A stretch of DNA of 64,000 nt from NCBI RefSeq assembly GCF_018417595.1, contig NZ_CP070982.1:2934001-2998000 (forward strand), given 5' to 3'. Made by a program: the position numbers and the translations under genes. Shown here in pieces: positions 1 through 9,259 of this stretch (the first letter of the stretch is position 1; every line of letters begins with the position of its first letter). This stretch comes from Pseudomonas entomophila (GTDB taxonomy: Bacteria > Pseudomonadota > Gammaproteobacteria > Pseudomonadales > Pseudomonadaceae). The notes below the pieces were generated by a model. The model was not told the DNA's origin. It saw only the letters and a program-made list of their open reading frames with translations, and ran no database searches.

Positions 1-3000
1 CGGCAATATCGTTGAGCGACATGCACGACTTGTCCAGCATCGGGCGGTCTCCCGTCATGATGAACAGCTGGAGCATTTCATTGCCGGCCGGGGTCTTGAG
101 GACCTTGAAGTTGAACCCGTTGGGTTTGAGTTCGTTCAACGTCGGGACATTGCTCAGGTCCAGTCGATTGATTTCAAATACGAAATTAAGCTTTCTGAAG
201 TGATTCTGAAGCTCCTCGTTGAATATCATTGCTTCGGCGTCACTGAAATCCATATCCAGGTTGAATACGCCTTCGGCCAGCGCCAACGTCACCGCCAAGG
301 TGTTGCTGGTCGAGCTCGGCGTACCGTCAGGGTTCTCGCTATTGATAACGCCACTGACCTTCTGCAGGGGGATGGCGGCGATGGTCAGTGTTTCTCCGTC
401 CATTATCTCCTTGGGGTTGTACTCGATAGGATCCTCCGGGTGCTTCAAACTGCGCTCCCACGTTTGAAAATAGCCTTTGCTGATTTTCATCTTCACCGTG
501 ACCGTCGAGGTGTCGTTCGCAGAAAACTCAAGCTTGGGATAACCGTATTCAAACTCGAGGTGGTTGGTTCGAATGGTCGTGGCGTTCGGGCGGTGTTTCA
601 GATCTTCATCTTTTTCGTAAACGAATTTGTTGGTGAACTGCGAGTCCGTATTAAAACGCTCGTATTGTGCGGCCAATGCCTCGTTGATGCTGTCGAGGCG
701 CATGTTGAATACCACGTCCCAGTTGTTCGTGCAGGGACCTTCGGTAAACATCTGGTTGAGCAGGCTTTGCGACGTCGTGGGGGAGGTGGCGGCAGTGCCT
801 GATTCAAGCCGCGCACGCGCCAGTGGCGCTCGCGTGCCGTAGGCATCGACAATGCGTGCCTCCAACACGAAGGACAGCCGGACCGTGAGCAGTTCGCGAT
901 CAAAGGTCAGGCCTGCGTTGACCTTGCTGGCAGGCAGAGAGATTTCCCAGTTGGTGAACGGGGTGATGCGGCTGACCCCGTCGGACCAGGACTGCCCCTG
1001 GTCCGAGAAGTTTGGAGCGTTATCGTTGGCCCGATAGCTGTAGATGCGTTCACGTCCAGGCGTGTGGAAGCTCATGCGCTTGCGCTGAAGGTTACGGTCG
1101 TGAAACGGTGTGCCATTGCAGGCGAGCCGCAGCAGGTAGTTGCCGCTGTCGGTGGATTTGATGCCTTCGACGGTGGCCACGACGGCCACGACACGAGCAT
1201 CCACGTACTCCTTGAACTCGGTTGTTTCCAAGTAAAGGGTTTTCAGCAGGCTGTTGCCTTGGGTCAGGGCCTCAGGGCGTATGCCGCTGATGACGATTTC
1301 GATGGGCTGGGTGCGGGACGCCTGGTAGGGCGCCAAGGCTGTCTTGGCCGCCAGGGTATTGGCGTGTTGCTGAACCACCGCTCTGCTGAAGCCGAGCAGG
1401 CTGGCTGACGGTACCGGCGTGGCCGGCTGCAGATAGGTGTATTGCAAGGCCTGGTCCTGCAACAGGAAGGCTTTGCCCAGGATGGCCAGCATCTGGTTGC
1501 GAACGAAGGCCAATTGGCTGGTGAGCGCGACCAGGTCGATGTTGTCGACATCCAGCGCCTCCACACGGGCAGGCTTGAGCCTGTGCTGCAGTGCCACAAA
1601 ACGATCGAGCTGCCTGGCGTTGAGCTGTTGGCGCTGCTGGTTCTGATAAAGGTCGCGCAGCACGCCATGCAGCGAAGCGCGGGCGCTGACGACCGCCTTG
1701 CCGCGCATGATCATGATGGAGAACGCGCTTTGCAGGGTGTTTTTTTCCGCCACATCTGGCCCCGTTGCCATGATCTGGTTGAATTGCACGGGCAGTTCAT
1801 CCCAGGTCAACAGGCTCTGGCGGTCGAACGATGCTTCCTGCAGTTCATCGAGCGTCTGCTGTGCGGCAGACAATCCGTCAAGGCCCGTGGTCACCCCTGA
1901 GTACAGCTCGACGGTGGCGTTCAACACTTTCAGGGTTTTCTGGATGCGTTGGGCGGTAAGGCCCAACGCCTTGACGGCAGAAATGGAGGAGGCCGGTGCC
2001 GCGATCGCGGTGCCCAGGTTGAATAGTTGGGTGGCAACTTCAAGGCCGAACTTCAGTTCCTCATGAGCCTGCCAGCGCTCCACGGCGGACTTGTATTTCT
2101 GCACGGCGAAATCGACCGTGGCGCGCGCTTCGAACAACTGGCTGTCAAGGTCGTTGAGCATGCGCTGCTGACGCTCGGCCTCCGCGCTGCCTTGCTCCAC
2201 GAGTGAGCGCTGGAGTGACTCCAGGTCTTGCAACTGCGCGGCGTTGGCGCTGATCACGGCGCTGATCAACTCACCGGACTGGATGATGTTCTGATTGAGG
2301 GTGTTGCCAACCTCGACCAGCAGCTCCTGCTGCTTGCGATTGGCAAGCCGCTGTTCATTCTGGGCGATCTGCAGTTGGATGCGCTCCAGGTACTCGATGA
2401 TGCTGCTGGTGTACGCCTTGTAATCGTCGAACGGCAGGAGCGGTACATAGCTCTCCTGCCTGGCATCGTCGCTACAGCGCAACAGGTCCATGGCGCTCAC
2501 CCGCAATGTGGTGGTCCGTTCGTCCTTGCTGTCACCCGGCAGCAGTTCGATCAACCACGACAGGTACTGCTTGATCAGCGTCTGAAGACCTGTGGCGCTG
2601 CTGGAGGACCGATCACAGAGCGCCGCCTCGGCAAAGCTCATGGAGAACTCCAGATTGTCGATCAGTGCGGGCAGGCAGTCGCTTGCCGGGGTGCCTCGGA
2701 CATCCGATTCGATGAACGGCTGCGCGCGCGGCCCGTCGCCACGCAGACCGAAACGCAGGCCGTCGACAATCACGCTGTAACGATCACCCTGGTGATCGCT
2801 GATGGCCAGGGCGCCCAGAAACTCATCGCAGCTCAGTTGCAGCGTGCCGTAGGCATCGTTGCTCAAACGGATAGCGCGCGGCTGCCCCTGCGTCCGCATG
2901 TCGATCACTTGCCCGAACAGCCGGACCTGGGCACCGGGAACATCGACCGCAGTGCCCTGGCTCATGGACAGGACGTTGGCCAGCAGGGTGAAGTCCCGAA

Positions 3001-4225
3001 CCTGTTGCGGCGCGATGAGCTGCAACGTGGCCAGATCGACCTGAGCCTTGAAGAGGTTGATGTTCGGGGTGGCAATGAAGGACACCACGTCCTGAGTGTC
3101 TTCTGGCAGCAGGCTGGAAAAATCGCGGGTGTCGTACACCGCAAAGTTGGCCCCGATGCGGTCGCGATACTTCTGCACCATGGCCCCTTTGAAGATTCGC
3201 TGCCAGAGCAGTCCGCGCTTTTGCTCGACCATCAATGCCAGGCTGGCCAGTTGCACGTGTACGGTCGTCTGCTCGACGAATCTATCCGCCAGGTCCAGGT
3301 GTGTGAGTGCCGTGGAGCTTATGAACGGGGCAAAAATACTGCTCTGGTGCGACCAGAGAGGGTCGACCCAATCACCCTTTTGCACACTGAGATTGAACGC
3401 GCTGCAATCGCTCAGGCAAAGCAACTTACCGTACTGTGCCACGTACCCCAATGGGCTCATGGTGCTGTCTGTGGTGAACTGGTCAAAGTAATGGGTGTTG
3501 GGGCCTGACAACGGATTGCGCCCGTTGGCGTAGGCCTGGCGAATTCTTGCAAATGCTTCGGTTCGGTAAGCGAATACCTGCAGGATGGTATCGCCCAGCG
3601 TTACGGCGCTGACATAGTGAGTACCGTAAACGCCAAAGGTATCTATAAAGCCTTGGGCCTTGAGCACGGTCAGTTGCTCGCCATAGTCCTGCTGGCGAGA
3701 GCGGCCGGCGTGGGCAAGCTTGGTCGCGCTGGAAAGGAACGCTGGGGTGAGCCCATAGGCGGGGTCTGGCTGGCTTGGGCGGACATGCATCAGGATGCCG
3801 TTGGCGGCGCTGGCGTGTGTGTCGGTGCCATCTACACGGGTCAACTTGACCAGTACGTAACGCAAGCCTTCATCATCCAGGCTGACCCCGAGGGTGCTTG
3901 ATAGCGCTTGCAGCGACGATTGACTGGACTGTGCGCCAGCGAGCAGGGCGCCCGCGCCAATACAAGGCGCGTCGACCTCGCTGGAGGGTGAGACCACCTG
4001 AAAAGGAATCAATGCATCCAGCAGGCTCAGTGCATTTTCGTGGAGGCTCAGTTCGGGGAAGGACCAGGTTCCGCGGGGTTCGACGACACGCGCCGGGCGC
4101 GTGGCCAGCGGCTGCTCCGGTATGGGATAGAGCAGGCCGGGCAGGCCTTGCTGCAGGGTCCAGTGGGGGTTGAGTCCATCGACAAGGTTGGCAGATTGCC
4201 CAATGCAGACACGGGAAGTTGTCAT
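1..4225 (-). CDS. Giant MACPF-signature protein, 3' end beyond the window
   Basis: The minus frame is open from ATG 4225 to the left edge, about 1,407 codons without a stop, so it is C-terminally truncated by the window. An in-frame ATG lies six bases upstream (4231), but AGGA is spaced correctly only for 4225. Residues about 200-212 read YGTHYVSAVTLGD, which matches the MACPF family signature (Y-G-T-H-Y, six residues, G). This is the membrane attack complex/perforin/cytolysin fold. About residues 605-735 are highly helical and Gln/Glu rich (for example IIEYLERIQLQIAQNEQRL), likely coiled coil. A beta-rich part follows after about 1,000 (for example RITPFTNWEISLP), loosely like the ends of Tc-toxin subunits. 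No signal peptide is visible. MACPF proteins form pores; a bacterial one of this size could be an anti-insect or anti-eukaryote toxin. That role is inference. The gene is unaccompanied on the right side. Confidence 0.72.
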   Translation of the reverse strand, partial: MTTSRVCIGQSANLVDGLNPHWTLQQGLPGLLYPIPEQPLATRPARVVEPRGTWSFPELSLHENALSLLDALIPFQVVSPSSEVDAPCIGAGALLAGAQSSQSSLQALSSTLGVSLDDEGLRYVLVKLTRVDGTDTHASAANGILMHVRPSQPDPAYGLTPAFLSSATKLAHAGRSRQQDYGEQLTVLKAQGFIDTFGVYGTHYVSAVTLGDTILQVFAYRTEAFARIRQAYANGRNPLSGPNTHYFDQFTTDSTMSPLGYVAQYGKLLCLSDCSAFNLSVQKGDWVDPLWSHQSSIFAPFISSTALTHLDLADRFVEQTTVHVQLASLALMVEQKRGLLWQRIFKGAMVQKYRDRIGANFAVYDTRDFSSLLPEDTQDVVSFIATPNINLFKAQVDLATLQLIAPQQVRDFTLLANVLSMSQGTAVDVPGAQVRLFGQVIDMRTQGQPRAIRLSNDAYGTLQLSCDEFLGALAISDHQGDRYSVIVDGLRFGLRGDGPRAQPFIESDVRGTPASDCLPALIDNLEFSMSFAEAALCDRSSSSATGLQTLIKQYLSWLIELLPGDSKDERTTTLRVSAMDLLRCSDDARQESYVPLLPFDDYKAYTSSIIEYLERIQLQIAQNEQRLANRKQQELLVEVGNTLNQNIIQSGELISAVISANAAQLQDLESLQRSLVEQGSAEAERQQRMLNDLDSQLFEARATVDFAVQKYKSAVERWQAHEELKFGLEVATQLFNLGTAIAAPASSISAVKALGLTAQRIQKTLKVLNATVELYSGVTTGLDGLSAAQQTLDELQEASFDRQSLLTWDELPVQFNQIMATGPDVAEKNTLQSAFSIMIMRGKAVVSARASLHGVLRDLYQNQQRQQLNARQLDRFVALQHRLKPARVEALDVDNIDLVALTSQLAFVRNQMLAILGKAFLLQDQALQYTYLQPATPVPSASLLGFSRAVVQQHANTLAAKTALAPYQASRTQPIEIVISGIRPEALTQGNSLLKTLYLETTEFKEYVDARVVAVVATVEGIKSTDSGNYLLRLACNGTPFHDRNLQRKRMSFHTPGRERIYSYRANDNAPNFSDQGQSWSDGVSRITPFTNWEISLPASKVNAGLTFDRELLTVRLSFVLEARIVDAYGTRAPLARARLESGTAATSPTTSQSLLNQMFTEGPCTNNWDVVFNMRLDSINEALAAQYERFNTDSQFTNKFVYEKDEDLKHRPNATTIRTNHLEFEYGYPKLEFSANDTSTVTVKMKISKGYFQTWERSLKHPEDPIEYNPKEIMDGETLTIAAIPLQKVSGVINSENPDGTPSSTSNTLAVTLALAEGVFNLDMDFSDAEAMIFNEELQNHFRKLNFVFEINRLDLSNVPTLNELKPNGFNFKVLKTPAGNEMLQLFIMTGDRPMLDKSCMSLNDIA

Positions 4226-4509
4226 ATTCATCCTGAATTAACGAGTGTTCGCTGACCGGGGGTGTTCAAACGCGCAATGAGGCGGGCTTGCGGTGACAAT
4301 GGCAGGGTTTGCGCTAGCAGCTTAGCCGAGGTTGGGTTGCCGACACTGCGTTGGGTCAGCGGCAGCGTTGCAATCTCACGAAGGCCCTCAGAGTCATACC
4401 TGAAAGGTCTCAAGTCTGTCGAATTATGACTTGGACGGTCTAGATAGGGGCGGCATAGGATTGCCGCCACTGGAGTTCACAAGCAACTCCCCCTACCAGG
4501 AATACACCC

Positions 4510-5520
4510 ATGAACCTCAAATCCCTTATCGCCAACCCGCTGGGCTTCGGCACCGCGCCACTGGGCAACATGTTCCGCAACGTACCGGAGGCCGAGGTGC
4601 AAGCCACCGTCGATGCCGCCTGGGACAATGGTGTGCGTTACTTCGACAGCGCGCCGTTCTACGGCGCCGGCCTTTCCGAATCGCGCCTGGGCAATGCCCT
4701 GGCCGGGCGGCCTCGCGACGAATACGTGCTCAGCAGCAAAGTCGGGCGGATCATCCTCGACGAACTGGAAGACCCCACCAGCCGTGAACTCGGCGAAAAA
4801 AGCGGCCTGTTCGAGCACGGCAACCGCAACCGCATCGTCAACGACTACAGCGCCGATGCGACCCTGCGCTCCATCGAAGACAGCCTGCGCCGGCTGAAAA
4901 CCGACCGCCTGGACATCGTCTGGATCCACGACATCGCCCAGGACTTCTACGGCGACGAGTGGCTGGAGCGTTTCGAAACGGCCCGTAAAGGTGCCTTCCG
5001 CGTGCTCACCCGCCTGCGTGAAGAGGGCGTGATCAAGGCCTGGGGCCTGGGTGTGAACCGAGTCGAACCGATCGAGCTGACCCTCGATCTGGACGAGCCG
5101 CAACCCGATGGTTTCCTGCTCGCCGGGCGCTACTCGCTGCTGGACCATGACCGCGCACTGCAACGCGTCATGCCGCAAGCGGCGGCGCAGGGTGTCGGCA
5201 TCGTGGTCGGTGGCCCCTACAGCTCTGGCGTGACCGCCGGTGGCGAGCACTTCGAGTACCAGAAAGCGACCCAACCAATCCTGGCCAAGCTCGAGCGCAT
5301 CCGCGCGGTGGCGCGTGCCCACGGTGTCGACGTCAAGGCAGCCGCCTTGCAGTTCGCCCTGGCCCACCCGGCGGTGGTCGCGGCGATCCCGGGTTCCACC
5401 CGTGTCGCCCATGCCAACGAAGACCTTGCGGCCCTCAGCGCAGTCATCCCGGCAGCGTTCTGGAACGACCTGCGTCAACAAGGCCTGATCAACGCACTGG
5501 CACCTGTTCCGGTAGCCTGA
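4510..5520 (+). CDS. Aldo/keto reductase (D-threo-aldose / L-fucose dehydrogenase-like)
   Basis: This 336-residue protein is a full-length aldo/keto reductase, an NAD(P)H-dependent cytoplasmic oxidoreductase acting on aldehydes or sugars. The catalytic tetrad is visible: D46 and Y51 (YFDSAPFYGAG), K77 (SSKVG) and H140 (IVWIHD). The C-terminal cofactor pocket motif AAIPGSTR is present. The long insert around ELEDPTSRELGEKSG and the opening PLGFGTAPLGNM resemble the D-threo-aldose 1-dehydrogenase/pyridoxal 4-dehydrogenase branch, so the substrate may be L-fucose or a similar sugar, but that is not settled. AGGA lies a few bases before the start. It is monocistronic, ending in two consecutive hairpins. 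Confidence 0.9.
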   Translation: MNLKSLIANPLGFGTAPLGNMFRNVPEAEVQATVDAAWDNGVRYFDSAPFYGAGLSESRLGNALAGRPRDEYVLSSKVGRIILDELEDPTSRELGEKSGLFEHGNRNRIVNDYSADATLRSIEDSLRRLKTDRLDIVWIHDIAQDFYGDEWLERFETARKGAFRVLTRLREEGVIKAWGLGVNRVEPIELTLDLDEPQPDGFLLAGRYSLLDHDRALQRVMPQAAAQGVGIVVGGPYSSGVTAGGEHFEYQKATQPILAKLERIRAVARAHGVDVKAAALQFALAHPAVVAAIPGSTRVAHANEDLAALSAVIPAAFWNDLRQQGLINALAPVPVA

Positions 5521-5531
5521 GCGTGAAAAGG

Positions 5532-5557
5532 ACAGGGCTGCAGCGCAGCCCTGTTTA
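5532..5557 (+). terminator. Intrinsic terminator after the aldo/keto reductase
   Basis: A perfect 10-bp stem ACAGGGCTGC / GCAGCCCTGT with loop AGC is followed by TTT. It starts 12 bases after the reductase stop codon. Confidence 0.85.
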
Positions 5558-5563
5558 GCTCCG

Positions 5564-5598
5564 CGCCGCGCTTGGCCAAGGGTCAAGCGCGGCGTTTT
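5564..5598 (+). terminator. Second hairpin between convergent genes
   Basis: An 11-bp perfect stem CGCCGCGCTTG / CAAGCGCGGCG with a 9-base loop is followed by TTTT on the plus strand. It sits between the convergent reductase and MDR genes and probably backs up the first terminator. Confidence 0.7.
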
Positions 5599-5614
5599 CA
5601 TTGGGACATCCGGT

Positions 5615-6601
5615 TCACGCCAAGCGCGTCACCCACTTGCCCGACGCGCTGCCATCCTTGAGTTGGCGCAATGCCTGCGGCAGCGCCTCGAAGCGAAAAT
5701 CCAGGCGCCCCGGCGCCAGCAGCCGGCCATCGGCGACCATCCGCAGCAAACGCTCCCCTTCGACCTTCAATGCCTGCCGATCAAGCAGTCGGCCATGGGC
5801 ATGGACACTATTGAGCGCTACCTCGTGAAGCGAGATCGCCGTGCTGAAAGCGGGAAGTGGGGCGCTTTCCTGGCGGTCCTGAATGCACACCAGGTGGCCG
5901 TTGTAACCCAGCAAGTGAGCCAGGCTCGCGGCATGGCTGCCACTGACCGTGTCGAACAGCGCATGCAGCGGGCGCTCACCGAGGGCCGCTTGCAGGCCTG
6001 CCTGCCAGTCGCCCGCGCGATAGTCGAATACCCCGACCACGCCCAGTTGCCTGAGGTGATCATGGTGTTTCTCGCCCGCCGTGGCCCACACGCGCAGACC
6101 GCGTTGCACCGCCAACTGGACGAGATAGAAGCCCACCGCGCCACCCGCACCGACCACCAGCACATCACGGGACGCGCCATCGGCGACCTTGGCCAGGGCC
6201 TGCCAAGCCGTGAGCGCGGGGCAGGGGACGGCGGCGGCCGCGGTGGTGTCGAGGTTGGCCGGAATGTGCATCACCAGGCTGGCATCCAGCAGGCAGTGCT
6301 CGGCAAAGCTGCCATCGCGGGACAAGGACTGGTGATAGGCGACGCGGCAGCCCAGTGGCAGGTCGACACCGTCACCGGCGGCGATAACGGTGCCTGCGCC
6401 ATCCACGCCGGGCACGGTGCCCTGGCGCCAGTCGGCATGGCCCCATTCGCAGATCTTCCAGTCCACCGGGTTCAGGGCGATGGCGCGGTTGGCCACCAGC
6501 ACTTGGCCGGGGCCGACTTCAGGCAAGGGTTTATCGATGAGTTGCAGGCCGTCCAGGCCTGCGCCCGGGGTCCAACCCCAGGCGCGATGAGTGATGGACA
6601 T
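5615..6601 (-). CDS. Zinc-independent MDR family alcohol dehydrogenase/quinone reductase
   Basis: This 328-residue medium-chain dehydrogenase/reductase has an N-terminal GroES-like part (NPVDWKICEWG, PGVDGAGTV) and a Rossmann NAD(P)H domain (VVGAGGAVGFYLVQLA). The structural-zinc cysteine cluster of classical alcohol dehydrogenases is absent, which places it with quinone reductase/enoyl reductase-like MDRs. The start at 6601 (MSITHRAWGW) was chosen over an upstream ATG at 6676 because the extra 25 residues are low-complexity and the family alignment begins here. The substrate is unknown. It lies alone between a terminator and a REP pair. Confidence 0.85.
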   Translation of the reverse strand: MSITHRAWGWTPGAGLDGLQLIDKPLPEVGPGQVLVANRAIALNPVDWKICEWGHADWRQGTVPGVDGAGTVIAAGDGVDLPLGCRVAYHQSLSRDGSFAEHCLLDASLVMHIPANLDTTAAAAVPCPALTAWQALAKVADGASRDVLVVGAGGAVGFYLVQLAVQRGLRVWATAGEKHHDHLRQLGVVGVFDYRAGDWQAGLQAALGERPLHALFDTVSGSHAASLAHLLGYNGHLVCIQDRQESAPLPAFSTAISLHEVALNSVHAHGRLLDRQALKVEGERLLRMVADGRLLAPGRLDFRFEALPQALRQLKDGSASGKWVTRLA

Positions 6602-6728
6602 GAGAGGTTCTCGTAGGGGGGACAAACGGGGCAGGGTAGCGAGGTGAGGCGCAGGGATATAGCAGTGCCGGGGCAAAGGTGTGTTGAGCTGGGATCAGCA
6701 ATGTAGTTGGGGCCGCTTTGCGCCCCTT

Positions 6729-6805
6729 CGCGGGTAAACCCGCTCCCACAGAACTGCGCAGCTTTTGGAGTTTGCGCTGTACTTGTGGGAGCGGGTTTAC
6801 CCGCA
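6729..6805. repeat. Inverted pair of REP elements (GCGGGTTTACCCGC family)
   Basis: CGCGGGTAAACCCGCTCCCACA at 6729-6750 is answered by its inverted copy at 6784-6805. A second short palindrome flanks the pair (GGGGCCGCTTTGCGCCCC to the left, GGGCTGCAAAGCAGCCCC to the right). These are typical intergenic REPs of P. putida-like genomes and can form a large stem. Confidence 0.85.
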
Positions 6806-6868
6806 AAGGGCTGCAAAGCAGCCCCAATGAGCGCCAAACAGTCTTGATGGCGGCTTCTTGTGTTCCTC

Positions 6869-7276
6869 TCAGCCCAGGCTCTTGGCCAGGGCTTGCAAGC
6901 CACCTTCGTAGATGCCGGTGAACAAAGCGGTGGCTTGCTCATCACTTACGCCAACCGGGGTGAACTCGCCGAACCACTCCACTCGGCTGCCCTGGCCGTC
7001 GGCCTTGACCCGCAGGGTCGACAGGTAGCCGGTCACCGGGAACGGGCTGGTCAGGATCGCGTAGCTGTAGCTGCGTTGCTGCTCATCGAAGGCCATCAAC
7101 CGCTCGACGATGGCGTTACCGTCCGGGTCTTTCAGCGAGCGCACGCGGCCGCCTTCGCTGGACAGGCTTTCAGGGATGAACGGCAGCCAGTCGGGCAGGC
7201 TGTCGAAGCCGCCGATCAGGGCCCAGACCTGGTCGGGGCTGTGTGGGGTGTTCAGGGATGCATGGGCGTTGGCCAT
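6869..7276 (-). CDS. SRPBCC (START-like) family protein
   Basis: This 135-residue protein fits the polyketide cyclase/SRPBCC hydrophobic-pocket fold. The opening HSPDQVWALIGGFDSLPDWLP is the typical first helix-strand unit, and the final helix TALFTGIYEGGLQALAK closes the fold. Members bind or transform small hydrophobic ligands; the ligand here is unknown. It follows the SDR gene by 21 bases on the same strand, so the two are probably co-transcribed and may act on the same compound. Confidence 0.82.
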   Translation of the reverse strand: MANAHASLNTPHSPDQVWALIGGFDSLPDWLPFIPESLSSEGGRVRSLKDPDGNAIVERLMAFDEQQRSYSYAILTSPFPVTGYLSTLRVKADGQGSRVEWFGEFTPVGVSDEQATALFTGIYEGGLQALAKSLG

Positions 7277-7297
7277 GGGGGAATCTCCGGAGTGAAT

Positions 7298-8095
7298 TCA
7301 GATAGCGAGGCTGTCGACCACACCGCCGTCGACCCGCAGGGCCGCGCCGGTGGTGGCGGAGGAGTAAGGGGAGGCGAGGTACACCACCAGGTGGGCGACT
7401 TCGTCGACGTCGGCGGCGCGCTGGATGATCGAGCTCGGGCGGGCGCTGCGCACGAAGTGGTCGGCCTCTTCGCGAATGCTGCGGCCGGAAGCCTTGGCGG
7501 CTTCAGCCACCAGATTGGCGACGCCGTCGGTCAGGGTCGGGCCGGGGAGCACCGCGTTGACGGTGACACCGGTACCGGCCAGGCGCTTGGCCAGACCGTG
7601 GGAAACGGCGAGGTTGGCCGCCTTGGTCACGCCGTAGTTGATCATGTCGGCCGGGATGGCGACGCCGGACTCCGAAGAGATGAACAGGATCCGCCCCCAG
7701 CCTTTCTCGACCATGCCCGGTGCGTAGTGGCGCGCCAGGCGCACACCGGACAGCACATTGGTGTCGTAGAAGCGGCTCCACTCGCTGTCGGCGACATCGA
7801 AGAAATCGACGTCGTCATAGATGCCCAGGTTGTTGACCAGGATATCGGCGCTCGGGTGAGCGGCGATCAGCGCCTGGGCGCCTTCGGCAGTGGCCAGGTC
7901 GGCGATCAGGCCGTGTACTTGGCCACGCCCACCCTGGGCACGCAGTTCGGCCAGGGCGGCGTCGACCGACTTCTGGCTACGGCCGGCGATGACCACGTCG
8001 GCATGGGCCCGGGCCAGGCCGCGGGCGATGGCCAGGCCGATACCGCCGGTCGAGCCGCTGATGATGGCGGTACGCCCGCCGAGGTCGATGTTCAT
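7298..8095 (-). CDS. Short-chain dehydrogenase/reductase (SDR)
   Basis: This 265-residue classical SDR has the cofactor motif GSTGGIG (14-20), NNLG (88-91), catalytic S141, Y154 and K158 (YGVTK), and a C-terminal VDGG. The start at 8095 has AGGAG six bases upstream; the longer reading frame to 8299 has no such site. The enzyme is a cytoplasmic NAD(P)-dependent oxidoreductase of unknown substrate. It lies downstream of a LysR gene in the same direction (95-base gap) and upstream of an SRPBCC protein, so these three may form one small regulated unit. Confidence 0.88.
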   Translation of the reverse strand: MNIDLGGRTAIISGSTGGIGLAIARGLARAHADVVIAGRSQKSVDAALAELRAQGGRGQVHGLIADLATAEGAQALIAAHPSADILVNNLGIYDDVDFFDVADSEWSRFYDTNVLSGVRLARHYAPGMVEKGWGRILFISSESGVAIPADMINYGVTKAANLAVSHGLAKRLAGTGVTVNAVLPGPTLTDGVANLVAEAAKASGRSIREEADHFVRSARPSSIIQRAADVDEVAHLVVYLASPYSSATTGAALRVDGGVVDSLAI

Positions 8096-8190
8096 GGAAT
8101 GGCTCCTGTGGATGAGTTGCATCGATGGGAGCCATGCTAGTGACGCGCGATCAGACTGTAAAAGACTTGATTCGACTGAGTTAAGACCTG

Positions 8191-9093
8191 CTAAGTCTGA
8201 TCGGCCAAGGCCAGCACGCGCTCGCGGAATACCCCCACGATTGGCCGCAGATCGACCTGGTGCCAGGCCGCCCACAGCTTCACGCAAGGGCTGAACCACT
8301 CAAGCTTACGCAATACCACGGTAGTGCCCGCGCTGGCGGACAGGCTGCTCTGCACCATGGCCAGGCCCAGCCCGGCGGACACCAGGCCGAGTACGCTCAG
8401 CGGGTCGGTGGCCTCCAGCGACAGGCGCGGGGTGAAACCCGCGTCGGCGCAGCGAGCGATGAAATCGTCGCGCTTATTGAGCTGGTCGGGCTGCCCGCCG
8501 GTGATGATCCACTCCTGCTCATGCAGGTCGGCGGGGCTGAGGTCGGTCTTGGCGGCCAGCGGGTGCTCGGCGGGAATCGCCAGCAGCATCGGGTCGTCCA
8601 GCACTGGATGGCCACGTAGGTCGGGGTCGTTGGCGGGCGGGGGCTCGCAGACCAGGGCGATGTCCAGGCTGCGCTGGCGCAAGCCCTCGAACTGCTCGCT
8701 CGGGGTCATGTTGTAGAGGGCGATGTGAATGTTCGGTCGTTCGCCGCGGATCGCCCGCACCGCGCCGGGCAGCACGCCGGCATGGATGGCGTGGTTGACA
8801 TAGCCGATGCACAACCCACCTTCCTCGCCACGGCCCAGGCGCTTGCCCAGCGACTCCAGGCGCTCGGCATGCTTGAGCAGGCCACGGGCTTCGGACAGGA
8901 AGGTGCGACCGTCGGCGGTCAGGAACAGGCGCTGGTTGCGCCGCTCGAACAGCGCCAGGCCGAGATGGTCCTCGAGCTGGGCGATCTGCCGGCTCAAGGG
9001 GGATTGCGAGATATGAAGCTGCTCCGCCGCGCGGCCGACATTTTCGCATTCGGCGACGGCGACGAAGTAGCGCAACTGACGTAGATCCTGCAT
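8191..9093 (-). CDS. LysR-family transcriptional regulator
   Basis: This 300-residue protein has an N-terminal winged helix-turn-helix (RQLRYFVAVAECENVGRAAE, then SQSPLSRQIAQLE) and a periplasmic-binding-like effector domain from about residue 90. It is close in style to the CatR/BenM aromatic-acid responders (LRQLRYFVAVAE). Unusually it is co-directional with its neighbour SDR gene rather than divergent. The target is probably the SDR-SRPBCC pair or itself (inference). Confidence 0.9.
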   Translation of the reverse strand: MQDLRQLRYFVAVAECENVGRAAEQLHISQSPLSRQIAQLEDHLGLALFERRNQRLFLTADGRTFLSEARGLLKHAERLESLGKRLGRGEEGGLCIGYVNHAIHAGVLPGAVRAIRGERPNIHIALYNMTPSEQFEGLRQRSLDIALVCEPPPANDPDLRGHPVLDDPMLLAIPAEHPLAAKTDLSPADLHEQEWIITGGQPDQLNKRDDFIARCADAGFTPRLSLEATDPLSVLGLVSAGLGLAMVQSSLSASAGTTVVLRKLEWFSPCVKLWAAWHQVDLRPIVGVFRERVLALADQT

Positions 9094-9259
9094 GAGACCT
9101 CCAGGGGGACAGCCCTGAGTTTTACTAGGGCAGCCCTCCGTTGGCTAGCCTGTTATCGTCGTTACTTAGGCCTCTAGGTGCCCGCCGCAAGGCTTGCAGC
9201 GGCGCTCGATCTCATAGGCGCTGCAACGCTGACGTCGAACACCTTGAAAGGCCGGCTGA

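Noticed and set aside
200..3901. Several plus-strand frames up to 426 residues
   Set aside because: All are antisense to the uninterrupted MACPF-signature reading frame on the minus strand.
6860..8140. 426-residue plus-strand frame
   Set aside because: Antisense to the SRPBCC and SDR genes, both of which have intact motifs and ribosome binding sites on the minus strand.
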